DNA of 54,252 nucleotides. Origin: Gordonia sp. UBA7599. Lineage in GTDB: Bacteria; Actinomycetota; Actinomycetes; Mycobacteriales; Mycobacteriaceae. The position numbers and the translations under genes are program-made. The stretch's first letter is position 1, and each line of letters opens with the position of its first letter. This document shows positions 44,233-52,474 of this stretch, in pieces. The stretch lies in assembly GCA_002477755.1 (NCBI GenBank), contig DLKD01000131.1:1-54252 (forward strand), read 5' to 3'. A model generated the notes under the pieces. That model did no database searches and was not told the DNA's origin. It saw only the letters and a list, made by a program, of their open reading frames with translations.

Positions 44233-45594
44233 TCAGTCGAACCGAAGCACGTGGGGGTTGAGGATCCCGGCGGGGTCGAAGGCATGCCGGATCGCCGCCA
44301 TCATTGCCAGGTCGACCGGCGATCGACCCAAGCCGATCCACGGGTTCTTCGCCCGTCCGATGCCGTGCTCGGCGCTGATGCTGCCCTGATACTGCGCGAC
44401 GAGGCGGAAGACGGCGTCGGTCACCTCCTCGCGCTGCTCGGGCGGCACGTCGAGCAGGTTCACGTGGATGTTGCCGTCGGCGAAATGTCCGAAGTTCAGT
44501 GGCCGGATGCCTGGGTGGTCGGCGCGCAACAGTTCGGGGAGTTCAGCCAGGAAGCCGCCGATCTCACGCACCGGCACGGAGATGTCCAGCTTGAGCACGG
44601 GGGTCACCGACGATGACGCGGCCGACTCGGTGTGGCTTTCGCGGTAGTGCCACAGACGCTCGGCGTGGCCCTTCTCCACCGTCCCGTCGACGACTCCGGC
44701 GCAGCGCGCCAGCACCTCGACCAGCGACCCCTCCGGATCGTCGGGTCCGGATACCTCGAGTAGCACCGTGTAAGCAGCACGGTCATCGAACGGGTACCGC
44801 AGATCCTTCTCGGCGCAGACCAGATCCAGTCCGTCGTCGGTCATCAGTTCCGCCGCCTCCAGCGTCAGACCGGCTTCGAGGATGGCGTCGCGCAGCGAGA
44901 GCGCCGCACCCGCGTCGTCAACTCCGACCAACACCGTCGCCGTGGCCTGCGCCGGAAACACCAGTCGCAACAACACTCGGGTGATCACCGCGAGCGTCCC
45001 CTCCGAGCCGGTGAGCAGACCGGGCAGGTCGTAGCCGATGTTGTCCTTGGGCAGTGCCGCCCACCGGGTCAGCACCCGGCCGTCGGCGAGCACGGCCTCG
45101 AGCCCCAGCACCTGGGCGCGGGTATTGCCGTGCTTGACGAAGGCGATGCCGCCAGCGTTGGTGGCCACTATGCCGCCCAGCGTCGCCGATTCCCGCGACG
45201 CCAGATCGACGCCCAACGCGAGTCCATGACCGGCTGCGGCGCGCTGGGCGTCAGCCACCCGTACGCCCGCTCCGGCCGCCAGCGTGCAGCCGAGTGCGTC
45301 CACCTCCTCAATGCGGTTCAGTCGAGCCGTGGACAACACGACCTCGCCGTGCAGTGGCACCGAACCGCCGACCAAACCGGTGTTGCCGCCCTGCGGGACC
45401 ACTGCCACACCGGCGCGGTGACAGCGTGCGAGCACCCGCGAGACCTCGTCGGTGTTCGCGGGCCGCACCACCGCCGCGGTGTGCCCGTGCCAGTTGCCGG
45501 TCCAGTCGGTGACATAGCCGGCGACGACGTCGGGGTCGGTCAGGACGTGGGTGCCACCCACGATCTGTTCCAAGTCCCCGCGCAACTCCGCCAC
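44233..45594 (-). CDS. FAD-linked D-2-hydroxyacid dehydrogenase (GlcD/D-lactate dehydrogenase type)
   Basis: 453 residues from GTG 45594, chosen for GAGAAGG 8 nt upstream. GTG codons at 45624 and 45648 are alternatives. The PCMH-type FAD domain has VVPQGGNTGLVGGSVP and LGGIVATNAGGIAFVKHG. The C-terminal substrate domain has RPLNFGHFADGNIHVNL and GSISAEHGIGRAK with metal and substrate histidines. Likely substrates are D-lactate, glycolate or D-2-hydroxyglutarate. Electron acceptor and substrate cannot be fixed from sequence. Confidence 0.9.
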   Translation of the reverse strand: MAELRGDLEQIVGGTHVLTDPDVVAGYVTDWTGNWHGHTAAVVRPANTDEVSRVLARCHRAGVAVVPQGGNTGLVGGSVPLHGEVVLSTARLNRIEEVDALGCTLAAGAGVRVADAQRAAAGHGLALGVDLASRESATLGGIVATNAGGIAFVKHGNTRAQVLGLEAVLADGRVLTRWAALPKDNIGYDLPGLLTGSEGTLAVITRVLLRLVFPAQATATVLVGVDDAGAALSLRDAILEAGLTLEAAELMTDDGLDLVCAEKDLRYPFDDRAAYTVLLEVSGPDDPEGSLVEVLARCAGVVDGTVEKGHAERLWHYRESHTESAASSSVTPVLKLDISVPVREIGGFLAELPELLRADHPGIRPLNFGHFADGNIHVNLLDVPPEQREEVTDAVFRLVAQYQGSISAEHGIGRAKNPWIGLGRSPVDLAMMAAIRHAFDPAGILNPHVLRFD

Positions 45595-45719
45595 GCTGTC
45601 AGCCTTCTCATCTTCTCCGCCCACATCGGCGAGCCTACGGCGGTGCACCGCCGGGCATGCCCTGGAACGAGTCCTCGATACAAGGCCGCCTCGTCGTCGA
45701 AAATCGGTAGCGTGGCGCT

Positions 45720-46346
45720 ATGGCACTCACATGGAACGGCCGCCCGCCTCTCGTGAAATCCACCGTCGTCGTACTCACCGTCGGTGTGCTGTGCCTGACC
45801 GGGTGTGATCGCTCGACCAGCAGTACTGACGACGCGTCGGCGACGGTGACCGTCACGACCACCGTCGGACAATCCGCCGCGCCCACCTCGCCCGTAGAAG
45901 CAGACATGGCAGAGCCCAGCTCCTCCAAACTCGCGTCAGGCGCGGTGAACCCGGCCGACTACGCCGTGGGCGGCAACTACTACTTCACCTCCCCGTCGGG
46001 GAAGTGGCAGTGCGCGATTCTCGCCGCCCAGCCCGATTCGGAAACCGGCTGCCACGGCCACTTCCCCGACTTCGTGCCACGTGTCCCGGGCTCCGGCGCC
46101 CCCGAGGTCATGGTCGCACCCAACGCCGTGGTGATGTCGACGCGCAATCAGAAGGCCATGCTCATCTCCATGGGTGACGCCCGGTTCTATCCCGAATCGC
46201 GCAACTCCCGACCCCTCCCCTACGGTCGGACGCTGACCGTCGGGCCGATCACCTGCACGATTGCCGAGGCGACCGGCGTCAGCTGCGACGATACGAAGAC
46301 CGACCACGGCTTCACGGTGTCCGAGACCGCCGTGACACTGCGCTGA
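45720..46346 (+). CDS. lipoprotein of unknown function
   Basis: 208 residues. Signal peptide with lipobox LTGC, lipidated Cys29, then a Ser/Thr-rich linker to about residue 75. The folded part has four cysteines (WQCAI, TGCHGH, ITCTIA, VSCDD) that could form two disulfides outside the cell. No family is recognised, though similar small lipoproteins are common in Gordonia and Mycobacterium-type genomes. It diverges from the GlcD-type gene and precedes the GXWXG protein by 11 bp. Confidence 0.8.
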   Translation: MALTWNGRPPLVKSTVVVLTVGVLCLTGCDRSTSSTDDASATVTVTTTVGQSAAPTSPVEADMAEPSSSKLASGAVNPADYAVGGNYYFTSPSGKWQCAILAAQPDSETGCHGHFPDFVPRVPGSGAPEVMVAPNAVVMSTRNQKAMLISMGDARFYPESRNSRPLPYGRTLTVGPITCTIAEATGVSCDDTKTDHGFTVSETAVTLR

Positions 46347-46357
46347 GAGGATCCACC

Positions 46358-46903
46358 ATGACCACTGCGCAAGACCTTCGGTCGGGCCTGAGCACCATCG
46401 CCGCCCAGGAGTTGTTCGACGCCCTCGCACCTGTGACCGTCGACGAGATGATCGGGCGCTGGCGCGGCTCGGAAATACCCACTGGCCACCCGATGGACGG
46501 CCTACTGGGTCTGACCGGGTGGTATGGCAAGGAGTTCATCGACGCCGAGACCGTCCACCCGCTGCTGTTCGGCGAACCCGGCGACCTGTATGCGGTGAAC
46601 CCCAAGCTCGTGCCGATGAACACACTGACCGGCGTCGCGTCGCGCGTTCCCCGCGTCATGCCACCGGGAGGACGCGCCGCCTTCCGCGGGTTGCGGACCC
46701 GCAAGCCGCGCGCCCGCCTGCGCGTCATCTCCTACCGCGGCGCCAGCGGCGCGGCGATGGTCTACGACGACATCCCCGTCATCGACCACTTCCGCCGCGT
46801 CGACGACACGACGCTCCTCGGCGTGATGGACCAGCGCGGGGCTGACCAGCCCTACTTCTTCCTCCTGGAGAAGGACGGGCCCACGCCCATCAGCCCTGGG
46901 TGA
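46358..46903 (+). CDS. GXWXG/DUF4334-domain protein
   Basis: 181 residues. The N-terminal GXWXG motif is GRWRG at about 34-38, followed by TGHPMDGLLGLTGWYGKEF. The C-terminal half (about 110-175) with RLRVISYRGASGAAMVYDDIPVIDHFR and MDQRG corresponds to DUF4334. Both domains pair in small cytosolic proteins of unknown function common in actinobacteria. It follows the lipoprotein gene with an AGAGGA ribosome-binding site and may share its transcript. Confidence 0.85.
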   Translation: MTTAQDLRSGLSTIAAQELFDALAPVTVDEMIGRWRGSEIPTGHPMDGLLGLTGWYGKEFIDAETVHPLLFGEPGDLYAVNPKLVPMNTLTGVASRVPRVMPPGGRAAFRGLRTRKPRARLRVISYRGASGAAMVYDDIPVIDHFRRVDDTTLLGVMDQRGADQPYFFLLEKDGPTPISPG

Positions 46904-46931
46904 TCAGCCGAGCGTGATCAACGCGGGGGAA

Positions 46932-47984
46932 TCAACGCAGGGTGATCAGCGGCGTAAGCCCGATTGCGGCATCGTCGTCGGCCAACAGCACCCACGGCTG
47001 TACCGGCAGAGGCTGATCAGCCGCGGGCGTGGCCCGAGTACCGGCCAACAGATACTCGTACAGCGCGACGATCGGTGCCTCGTTGGCAAAGCGCGGTGCC
47101 CCGGACACGCAGAACCGCAGGTCGCCGACCGTCACTCGGCCCGCGCCGGACACCTCGATCCGATAGGTGCGGTACCCGACCGGGCCCGATCCGCGCGGAG
47201 CCTCGCTGATAGTCGCGGCCTCCCCCAGCCGGCGCTGATGTTGTCCGCGGTCGTTAGTGGTGAAGGTTGAACCGCCGACCGTCGCCCATCCGTGACCGGT
47301 GGGCTTGAGAAGACGCACGGCGAATCGGTCAGCAGGAAGGTCCGATCCCAGCACGAGTGCGAAGCCTCCAAGGACGACCGGCTCGGCGAACTCCACCTCG
47401 ACGACGGTCCCACCGTCGGACGTGATCGTCGTGACGCCGATCGGGACGTCGACCGGAGCCGTGTCGAGGGACAAGTTGTTGGTCAGCCGCCAGATCGCCG
47501 CCTGCGTAGCAGCTATCGCCTGGTGTTCCCGCAGGTTTCCGCAGTTCAGCGGGTAGCCCGCGGCACGCAGCCGACTACTGAGCTCTGCCAGACCGACGTG
47601 GGGATAGGACTGCGCTAGCAGAGCCGAGATCGCCGCCGACCGGAACCGGGCGGCGTAGGCGCCGGTCACCTCGTCCCACGAATGCGGGCGATACACGGTG
47701 GGACTGTCGGTGACCATGCCGTTGAAGTCCAGCGAGTAGGCGCCGACGTCGGGGTTGAGCCGGATCAGGTCGGTGCGCGCCTGTGCCCCATCGGCGAATC
47801 GGACCCGGCCGACCGTCGGCGAGTACGTGCCGCCGCGGTAGCGAGTCAACCGGGCGAAGGGTGCCGGGCGCGGCACAGAGAGTATCGCCGACGGCGCGAT
47901 CGCGGCAGTTTCAGACGGCCACGTACTAACAGGCAAGACAGTCTCGGACAGCCAGAGTGGGGCCGCCGATGCGGTTTCGGACAT
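46932..47984 (-). CDS. degenerate thioester (TQXA-type) domain protein
   Basis: 350 residues. TQAAIW (160-165), within HQAIAATQAAIWRLTN, is the glutamine motif of Gram-positive thioester domains. The matching cysteine segment (usually YCID) reads YSLD at 83-86, with Ser84 in place of Cys, so the internal thioester probably cannot form. A beta-sandwich-like region follows (about 185-300). No signal peptide, membrane helix or sortase motif is seen. The N-terminus repeats SET units at 2-4, 13-15 and 24-26. The role is unknown. The encapsulin operon diverges from it. Confidence 0.65.
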   Translation of the reverse strand: MSETASAAPLWLSETVLPVSTWPSETAAIAPSAILSVPRPAPFARLTRYRGGTYSPTVGRVRFADGAQARTDLIRLNPDVGAYSLDFNGMVTDSPTVYRPHSWDEVTGAYAARFRSAAISALLAQSYPHVGLAELSSRLRAAGYPLNCGNLREHQAIAATQAAIWRLTNNLSLDTAPVDVPIGVTTITSDGGTVVEVEFAEPVVLGGFALVLGSDLPADRFAVRLLKPTGHGWATVGGSTFTTNDRGQHQRRLGEAATISEAPRGSGPVGYRTYRIEVSGAGRVTVGDLRFCVSGAPRFANEAPIVALYEYLLAGTRATPAADQPLPVQPWVLLADDDAAIGLTPLITLR

Positions 47985-47995
47985 GGAGTTCTTCC

Positions 47996-48232
47996 CTAGC
48001 GATGAGGAGGATTGCGGTGCAAGAAGTCGACGGACGAGCCGTCGTTCATCGACACCGACAGCCGGGCGCGACGACGACGGCGTCGTGCATTCGCCTCGAC
48101 AGGGAACAAGCCATGACTGTCAAGGTAGGCGATCAGTGCCGCAAGTCGGGCAACGATGGCGGGTTCTGCTCGCAGTGAGTCCAATACCCCGCGGTGGTTG
48201 CCCGTCCGCGGGTGCCGCGGATCTACTGTCAA
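47996..48232 (-). CDS. possible small Arg-rich protein
   Basis: 78 codons starting with TTG (AGCAGG 4 nt upstream) and ending 11 bp before the thioester-type gene. The predicted product contains a helical stretch (LDSLRAEPAIVARLAALIAYLDSHG) and an RRRRRRAR basic patch, then a Ser-rich end. The helix has sensible amphipathic spacing, but there is no recognised family, and the start overlaps the proposed encapsulin promoter. The interval 47999-48299 otherwise holds only that promoter region. Confidence 0.35.
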   Translation of the reverse strand: MTVDPRHPRTGNHRGVLDSLRAEPAIVARLAALIAYLDSHGLFPVEANARRRRRRARLSVSMNDGSSVDFLHRNPPHR

Positions 48233-48255
48233 TCGACCTGCTCGCGGCGCATACT
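48227..48255 (+). promoter_or_regulatory. possible promoter of the encapsulin operon
   Basis: TGTCAA (48227-48232) and CATACT (48250-48255) are separated by 17 bp. The match is modest, but its predicted start point falls at the first of two 11-bp repeats in front of the encapsulin gene. Confidence 0.3.
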
Positions 48256-48259
48256 TGGC

Positions 48260-48290
48260 CCCCGAGACGGCACACCCTGCCCCGAGACGG
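48260..48290 (+). repeat. two 11-bp direct repeats before the encapsulin gene
   Basis: CCCCGAGACGG occurs at 48260-48270 and 48280-48290, spaced by exactly 20 bp (two helical turns). The second copy leads straight into the GGAGG ribosome-binding site. It is a candidate operator for a regulator that binds as two dimers on one DNA face, or an mRNA-level element. Confidence 0.45.
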
Positions 48291-48299
48291 AGGATTCCA

Positions 48300-49229
48300 G
48301 TGACCAACCCGCAGAATGAGTCCCAGGCGCTCGGCGATCTCGCCGCACGGCAACTCGCCAACGCCACTAAGACCAACGCCCAGCTGGAGACGATTACCCC
48401 TCGCTGGCTCCTTGACCTACTGCAATGGGTCCCCGTCGAGGCCGGTATCTACCGGGTGAACCGCGTGGCCAACCCCGACCGGGTGTCGGTCCACGTCGCG
48501 CAGGGCGAGTCCGACCTCGACGGCCAATTGCCCCAGACCTACGTCGATTACGAGACCCACCCGCGCGAGTTCACGCTCCGTCCGATCGCGACGACGCTGG
48601 ACATCCAGACCCGCGTCTCCGACCTGTACTCCAGCCCGCACAACCAGGTCGCCGAACAACTGCGGCTGACCATTGAGACCATCAAGGAGCACCAGGAGTC
48701 CGCACTCATCAACAACCCCGAGTACGGGCTGTTGGCGCAGGCGGTCCCCGAGCAGCGCGTCGCCACTCTCACCGGCCCGCCCACCCCGGACGACCTCGAC
48801 GGGCTGATCACCAAGGTCTGGAAGTCGCCGGGCTTCTTCCTCACCCACCCGCTCGGCGTCGCCGCGTTCGGCCGCGAGGCCACCCGCCGCGGTGTCCCGC
48901 CAGCCACGGTCAGCCTCTTCGGCTCGCAGTTCTTGACGTGGCGCGGCATCCCGATCATCCCGTCGGACAAGGTGCCCGTCGAGAAGGGCAAGACCAAGTT
49001 CATCCTGGTCCGCACTGGCGTCGAACGCCAGGGCGTCGTCGGCCTCTTCCAGCCTGAACTCGAGGGCCAGAGCCAGACGCCGGGCCTGGCGGTGCGCTTC
49101 TCGGGGATCGACCGTGCCGGCGTCGCGTCGTACCTCGTCACGCTGTACACGTCCCTGGCCGCGCTGACCGACGACGCCCTCGCGGTGCTCGACGACGTCG
49201 CGGTGGACAACTTCCATGACTACTCCTGA
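48300..49229 (+). CDS. family 2A encapsulin shell protein
   Basis: 309 residues from GTG 48300 with GGAGG 6 nt upstream. The N-terminus ALGDLAARQLANATKT followed by ITPRWLLDLLQWVPVEAG is the signature of HK97-fold family 2A encapsulins such as cyanobacterial SrpI and the mycobacterial 35-kDa major membrane protein I. No cyclic-nucleotide-binding insertion is present, which excludes family 2B. It self-assembles into a protein shell that encloses a cysteine desulfurase, thought to store sulfur. The cargo gene overlaps its end by 14 bp. Confidence 0.95.
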   Translation: MTNPQNESQALGDLAARQLANATKTNAQLETITPRWLLDLLQWVPVEAGIYRVNRVANPDRVSVHVAQGESDLDGQLPQTYVDYETHPREFTLRPIATTLDIQTRVSDLYSSPHNQVAEQLRLTIETIKEHQESALINNPEYGLLAQAVPEQRVATLTGPPTPDDLDGLITKVWKSPGFFLTHPLGVAAFGREATRRGVPPATVSLFGSQFLTWRGIPIIPSDKVPVEKGKTKFILVRTGVERQGVVGLFQPELEGQSQTPGLAVRFSGIDRAGVASYLVTLYTSLAALTDDALAVLDDVAVDNFHDYS

Positions 49230-50844
49230 GCCGCGCCTGCCCAACGAACCGCGCGAGTTCCGCTCCGCCCAAGCCGATGGCGAGTGGCCGGCGAGCACCG
49301 CGGAACTGTCGGCGCTCGCCGGCCAGCTCTACGCCTCCGCACAGCGGATCGTCACCGGGACCGGTGCGCCGTTCGTCCCGCACGTCCCCGGACCGGTAGG
49401 ACTACCAACCGTCGCCCCGGGGGCAGCCGCCCCCAGCGGATCCGCACTCGAGCAACTCACCGCGGTCCCGCAGTTCTACTTCGCCGATGGCGCGGCCGGC
49501 GCTTCGCCGTACTACTTCGTCGACGCCGCTCCCGCCGAGGAGAGCGTCGACGAGTCCGGGCCAGAAGTTGCGTCGATCGAGGTCGTCGAACCGGAGCCGC
49601 CGTCGGTCGCGACGACCGGCGACCGTCCGCTCGACGTCGAGGAGGTACGCCGCGACTTCCCGATCCTGTCCGAGACGGTCAACGGCCGGCCGCTGGTGTG
49701 GTTCGACAACGCGGCGACGACGCAGAAACCGCGGGCGGTGATCGACCGGATCTCGTACTTCTACGAGCACGAGAACTCCAACATCCACCGCGCGGCCCAC
49801 GAACTGGCCGCCCGCGCGACCGACGCCTACGAAGATGCGCGTGACACCGTCGCCAAGTTCATCGGCGCCCCCCGCAGCGAGGACATCGTCTTCGTACGCG
49901 GCACGACCGAGGCCATCAACCTCGTCGCGCAGTCGTGGGGCGCCAAGCACCTGGGTGAGGGTGACGAGATTGTCATCACCCATCTCGAGCACCACGCGAA
50001 TATCGTCCCGTGGCAGTTGGTCAGCCAGCAGACCGGTGCCGTCATCAAGGTGGCACCGGTCGACGACCGGGGCAACCTGCTGCTCGACGAGCTTGAACGC
50101 CTCGTCGGCCCGCGCACCAAGATCGTCGCGGCCACCCAGGTGTCCAACGCGCTGGGCACGGTGACACCGGCCAAGCGGATCGTCGAAATCGGGCACCGCT
50201 ACGGTGCACGCGTCCTCATCGACGGCGCGCAGTCGATCCCTCACATGCCGATCGACGTCGTCGACCTCGGCGCCGACTTCTTCGTGTTCTCCGGACACAA
50301 GATCGTCGGGCCGACGGGGATCGGCGTCCTCTACGGCACCGAGGACGCGCTTGCCGACACCCCGCCGTGGCAGGGCGGGGGCAACATGATCGCCGACGTG
50401 ACGCTTGAGCGCGCCATCTACCAGGGTCCACCCAACAAGTTCGAGGCCGGCACCGGCAACATCGCCGACGCGGTCGGGCTGGGCACCGCGCTGCGCTACG
50501 TCGCCGACCTGGGAATCGAGCGCATCGCCGCGTACGAGCACCTCCTGCTGGAGTACGCGACACCGCGGCTGGCCGCGATCCCCGGCGTCCGGATCATCGG
50601 CACCGCCGACGAAAAAGCCAGCGTACTGAGCTTCGTCCTGGCCGGTCATGAACCCCTCGAAGTCGGCAAGGCGCTCAACGCAGAAGGCATCGCCGTGCGC
50701 GCCGGGCACCACTGCGCGCAGCCGATTCTGCGCCGCCTCGGGGTGGAGCAGACGGTGCGGCCGTCGTTCGCGTTCTACAACACGACCGACGAGATCGACT
50801 TGTTCATCGACGTCGTCGACCGCCTGGCCCGCGGCGGCATCTGA
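49216..50844 (+). CDS. encapsulated cysteine desulfurase, family 2A cargo
   Basis: 542 residues. A ~145-residue Pro/Ala-rich, low-complexity N-terminal extension serves as the cargo-loading region in this family. The rest is a SufS-type PLP enzyme: PLP Lys362 in FSGHKIVGPTG, HLEHHANIVPW, and the persulfide Cys500 in RAGHHCAQP. It releases sulfur from cysteine as persulfide or elemental sulfur inside the shell. Ordinary SufS proteins are about 410 residues, and the difference equals the extension. No suf genes are near, so a housekeeping Fe-S role is unlikely. Confidence 0.95.
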   Translation: MTTPEPRLPNEPREFRSAQADGEWPASTAELSALAGQLYASAQRIVTGTGAPFVPHVPGPVGLPTVAPGAAAPSGSALEQLTAVPQFYFADGAAGASPYYFVDAAPAEESVDESGPEVASIEVVEPEPPSVATTGDRPLDVEEVRRDFPILSETVNGRPLVWFDNAATTQKPRAVIDRISYFYEHENSNIHRAAHELAARATDAYEDARDTVAKFIGAPRSEDIVFVRGTTEAINLVAQSWGAKHLGEGDEIVITHLEHHANIVPWQLVSQQTGAVIKVAPVDDRGNLLLDELERLVGPRTKIVAATQVSNALGTVTPAKRIVEIGHRYGARVLIDGAQSIPHMPIDVVDLGADFFVFSGHKIVGPTGIGVLYGTEDALADTPPWQGGGNMIADVTLERAIYQGPPNKFEAGTGNIADAVGLGTALRYVADLGIERIAAYEHLLLEYATPRLAAIPGVRIIGTADEKASVLSFVLAGHEPLEVGKALNAEGIAVRAGHHCAQPILRRLGVEQTVRPSFAFYNTTDEIDLFIDVVDRLARGGI

Positions 50845-50857
50845 CCGATACCGCGGC

Positions 50858-51784
50858 TCAGACGCTGTCGAGCTTGCGCAGCAATTCCCGGGTGCGGTCA
50901 CGCACCCCCGCGTCGCGGTCGAAGACGATGCCGACGTACTCGTCGACGCCGGCGTCGGCGAGTTCGCCCAGCCGCGCGGTGACCGTCGCCTCGTCGCCGA
51001 TGATCGCGGCGTCCACGGGGGTGTCGTAGCCCTCGCGGTCGAGCATGGCGCGATACGACGGCAGCGAGTTATACATGCGGAACTGACGCGCTGCGGACTC
51101 CTTCGCCCCGTCGACATCGTCGGTGACGGCGACGGGCAGAAACGCGACGGTCCGCACGTCGCCCGCGGCACGTCCGGCCGACTCCGCGGCGGTACGCAAG
51201 CTCGGGACGATGTGGTCGCGGAGGGTTTTCGGCCCGGTCATCCAGGTGACGGTGCCGGCGGTGCGGGCACCGGCCAGCTTCAACATCTGCGGACCCAGTG
51301 CGGCGAGGTAGACCGGCGGCGCGGGCACCTCGGTGAGGCTCATCGCACCGCGGGTCGTCGTGAGCTCGCCAGCCGCGTCAGCCGCTTCGCCTGAAAGCAG
51401 CGGCAGCAAACCGTCGAGGAACTCGGCCATGCGCCGCACCGGCCGGTTGTACGGGATACCCCACATGCCCTCGGTGACGACTTGGTGGGTCAGCCCGATA
51501 CCCAGCACCAATCGGCCTCCGGTGACGGCGTTGACGGTCAGCGCCCGCTGGGCGAGGTTCATCGGGTGTTGCGGCTGGATGGGCAGGACACCGGTGGCGA
51601 ATTCGATCCGCGGCACCTCCCGCCCCGCGACGGCGAGAACCGTCAGCGCATCCGGATCGTTGGGCATCTGCGTGGCCCAGATGCGGCGGAATCCTTCCGC
51701 CTCAAAGCGGGCCAGCTCGGCGATGTAGTCGTCGAGGTGCAGCTTCTTACGACCGTCGACGGTGTGCATGAGGGTGATTTCCAC
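50858..51784 (-). CDS. LLM-class F420-dependent oxidoreductase
   Basis: 308 residues, luciferase-like TIM barrel. Typical segments are FRRIWATQMPNDPDALTVLAVAGR near the start, RIEFATGVLPIQPQHPMNLAQRALTVNAVTGGRLVLGIG in the middle, and PPVYLAALGPQMLKLAG. The composition fits the F420-using actinobacterial branch more than FMN luciferases, but the cofactor is inferred. The substrate is unknown. It converges with the encapsulin operon with 13 bp between stops. Confidence 0.88.
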   Translation of the reverse strand: MEITLMHTVDGRKKLHLDDYIAELARFEAEGFRRIWATQMPNDPDALTVLAVAGREVPRIEFATGVLPIQPQHPMNLAQRALTVNAVTGGRLVLGIGLTHQVVTEGMWGIPYNRPVRRMAEFLDGLLPLLSGEAADAAGELTTTRGAMSLTEVPAPPVYLAALGPQMLKLAGARTAGTVTWMTGPKTLRDHIVPSLRTAAESAGRAAGDVRTVAFLPVAVTDDVDGAKESAARQFRMYNSLPSYRAMLDREGYDTPVDAAIIGDEATVTARLGELADAGVDEYVGIVFDRDAGVRDRTRELLRKLDSV

Positions 51785-51884
51785 ATGTCCAATCTATCGC
51801 CCGGAACACCAGGGCTTGGGCCGGTTGTGGCCGATAACGCCGAACTGACCAGGACCAGCTTGCGGTCCCCGATGCGGTCCCCGA

Positions 51885-52394
51885 TCAACCCACCACCGTC
51901 AAGCGCGTTGCGGGGTACGTCGCGGTCGTCACACCGTCGTCGAGCACCACTCCGGTGAACCCGTCGGTCGGCGCGGTGAAGTGGTAGAACCGCAGCACGG
52001 TTCCGTCGGGATCAGGGATGTCCAGGCGGGCACCCTCCGGCCCCTCGACGCACGGGCCGTGGGCGACGCCGAGTCGATCGCAGTGAGCGGCGAGATCGTC
52101 CATCGCGGCACGCGATGCCGGGGTGAAGGCCACCACGTCGAAGCCGGTGAGATCGGGTGTGCCGGCGCAGTGCTCGCGCAGCCGCAGAGCGATGTTGAAC
52201 CGGCCATCGGGGTCGATCAGGCCCGCGCCGCGCACCTGTCCCTCCTCGGAGAACTCGGTCCAATGGCGCAGCCCCAACACGTCGCGGTACCACGCGATGC
52301 TGCGGGCCAGATCGGTGACGGGTAGCTTGACCTGAGCAAAGCCGGCGATGAGTGCGGCCGTCGATGGGTGCGTTTCGGTGTGTGTTTGTGTCAT
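51885..52394 (-). CDS. VOC-family (glyoxalase/dioxygenase-like) protein
   Basis: 169 residues from the ATG at 52394. Two paired beta-alpha-beta-beta-beta modules: FAQVKLPVTDLARSIAWYRDVLGL at the start and RLDIPDPDGTVLRFYHFT at the end, with a candidate metal Glu/His set. The in-frame extension to 52466 lacks homology. It diverges from the AraC gene, 80 bp apart, and is a probable target of that regulator. The reaction is not assigned. Confidence 0.85.
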   Translation of the reverse strand: MTQTHTETHPSTAALIAGFAQVKLPVTDLARSIAWYRDVLGLRHWTEFSEEGQVRGAGLIDPDGRFNIALRLREHCAGTPDLTGFDVVAFTPASRAAMDDLAAHCDRLGVAHGPCVEGPEGARLDIPDPDGTVLRFYHFTAPTDGFTGVVLDDGVTTATYPATRLTVVG

Positions 52395-52474
52395 GGCAGC
52401 GACGCTACGGACGAGGCGCGGCACAATGAATCCGTGAGCGTCCGGCAATCCTGCGCATTCGTCCAAAGACGACG

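Noticed and set aside
47957-48178. Plus-strand 73-codon frame upstream of the encapsulin gene
   Set aside because: It overlaps the start of the thioester-like gene on the other strand, shows no ribosome-binding site and has no recognisable fold.
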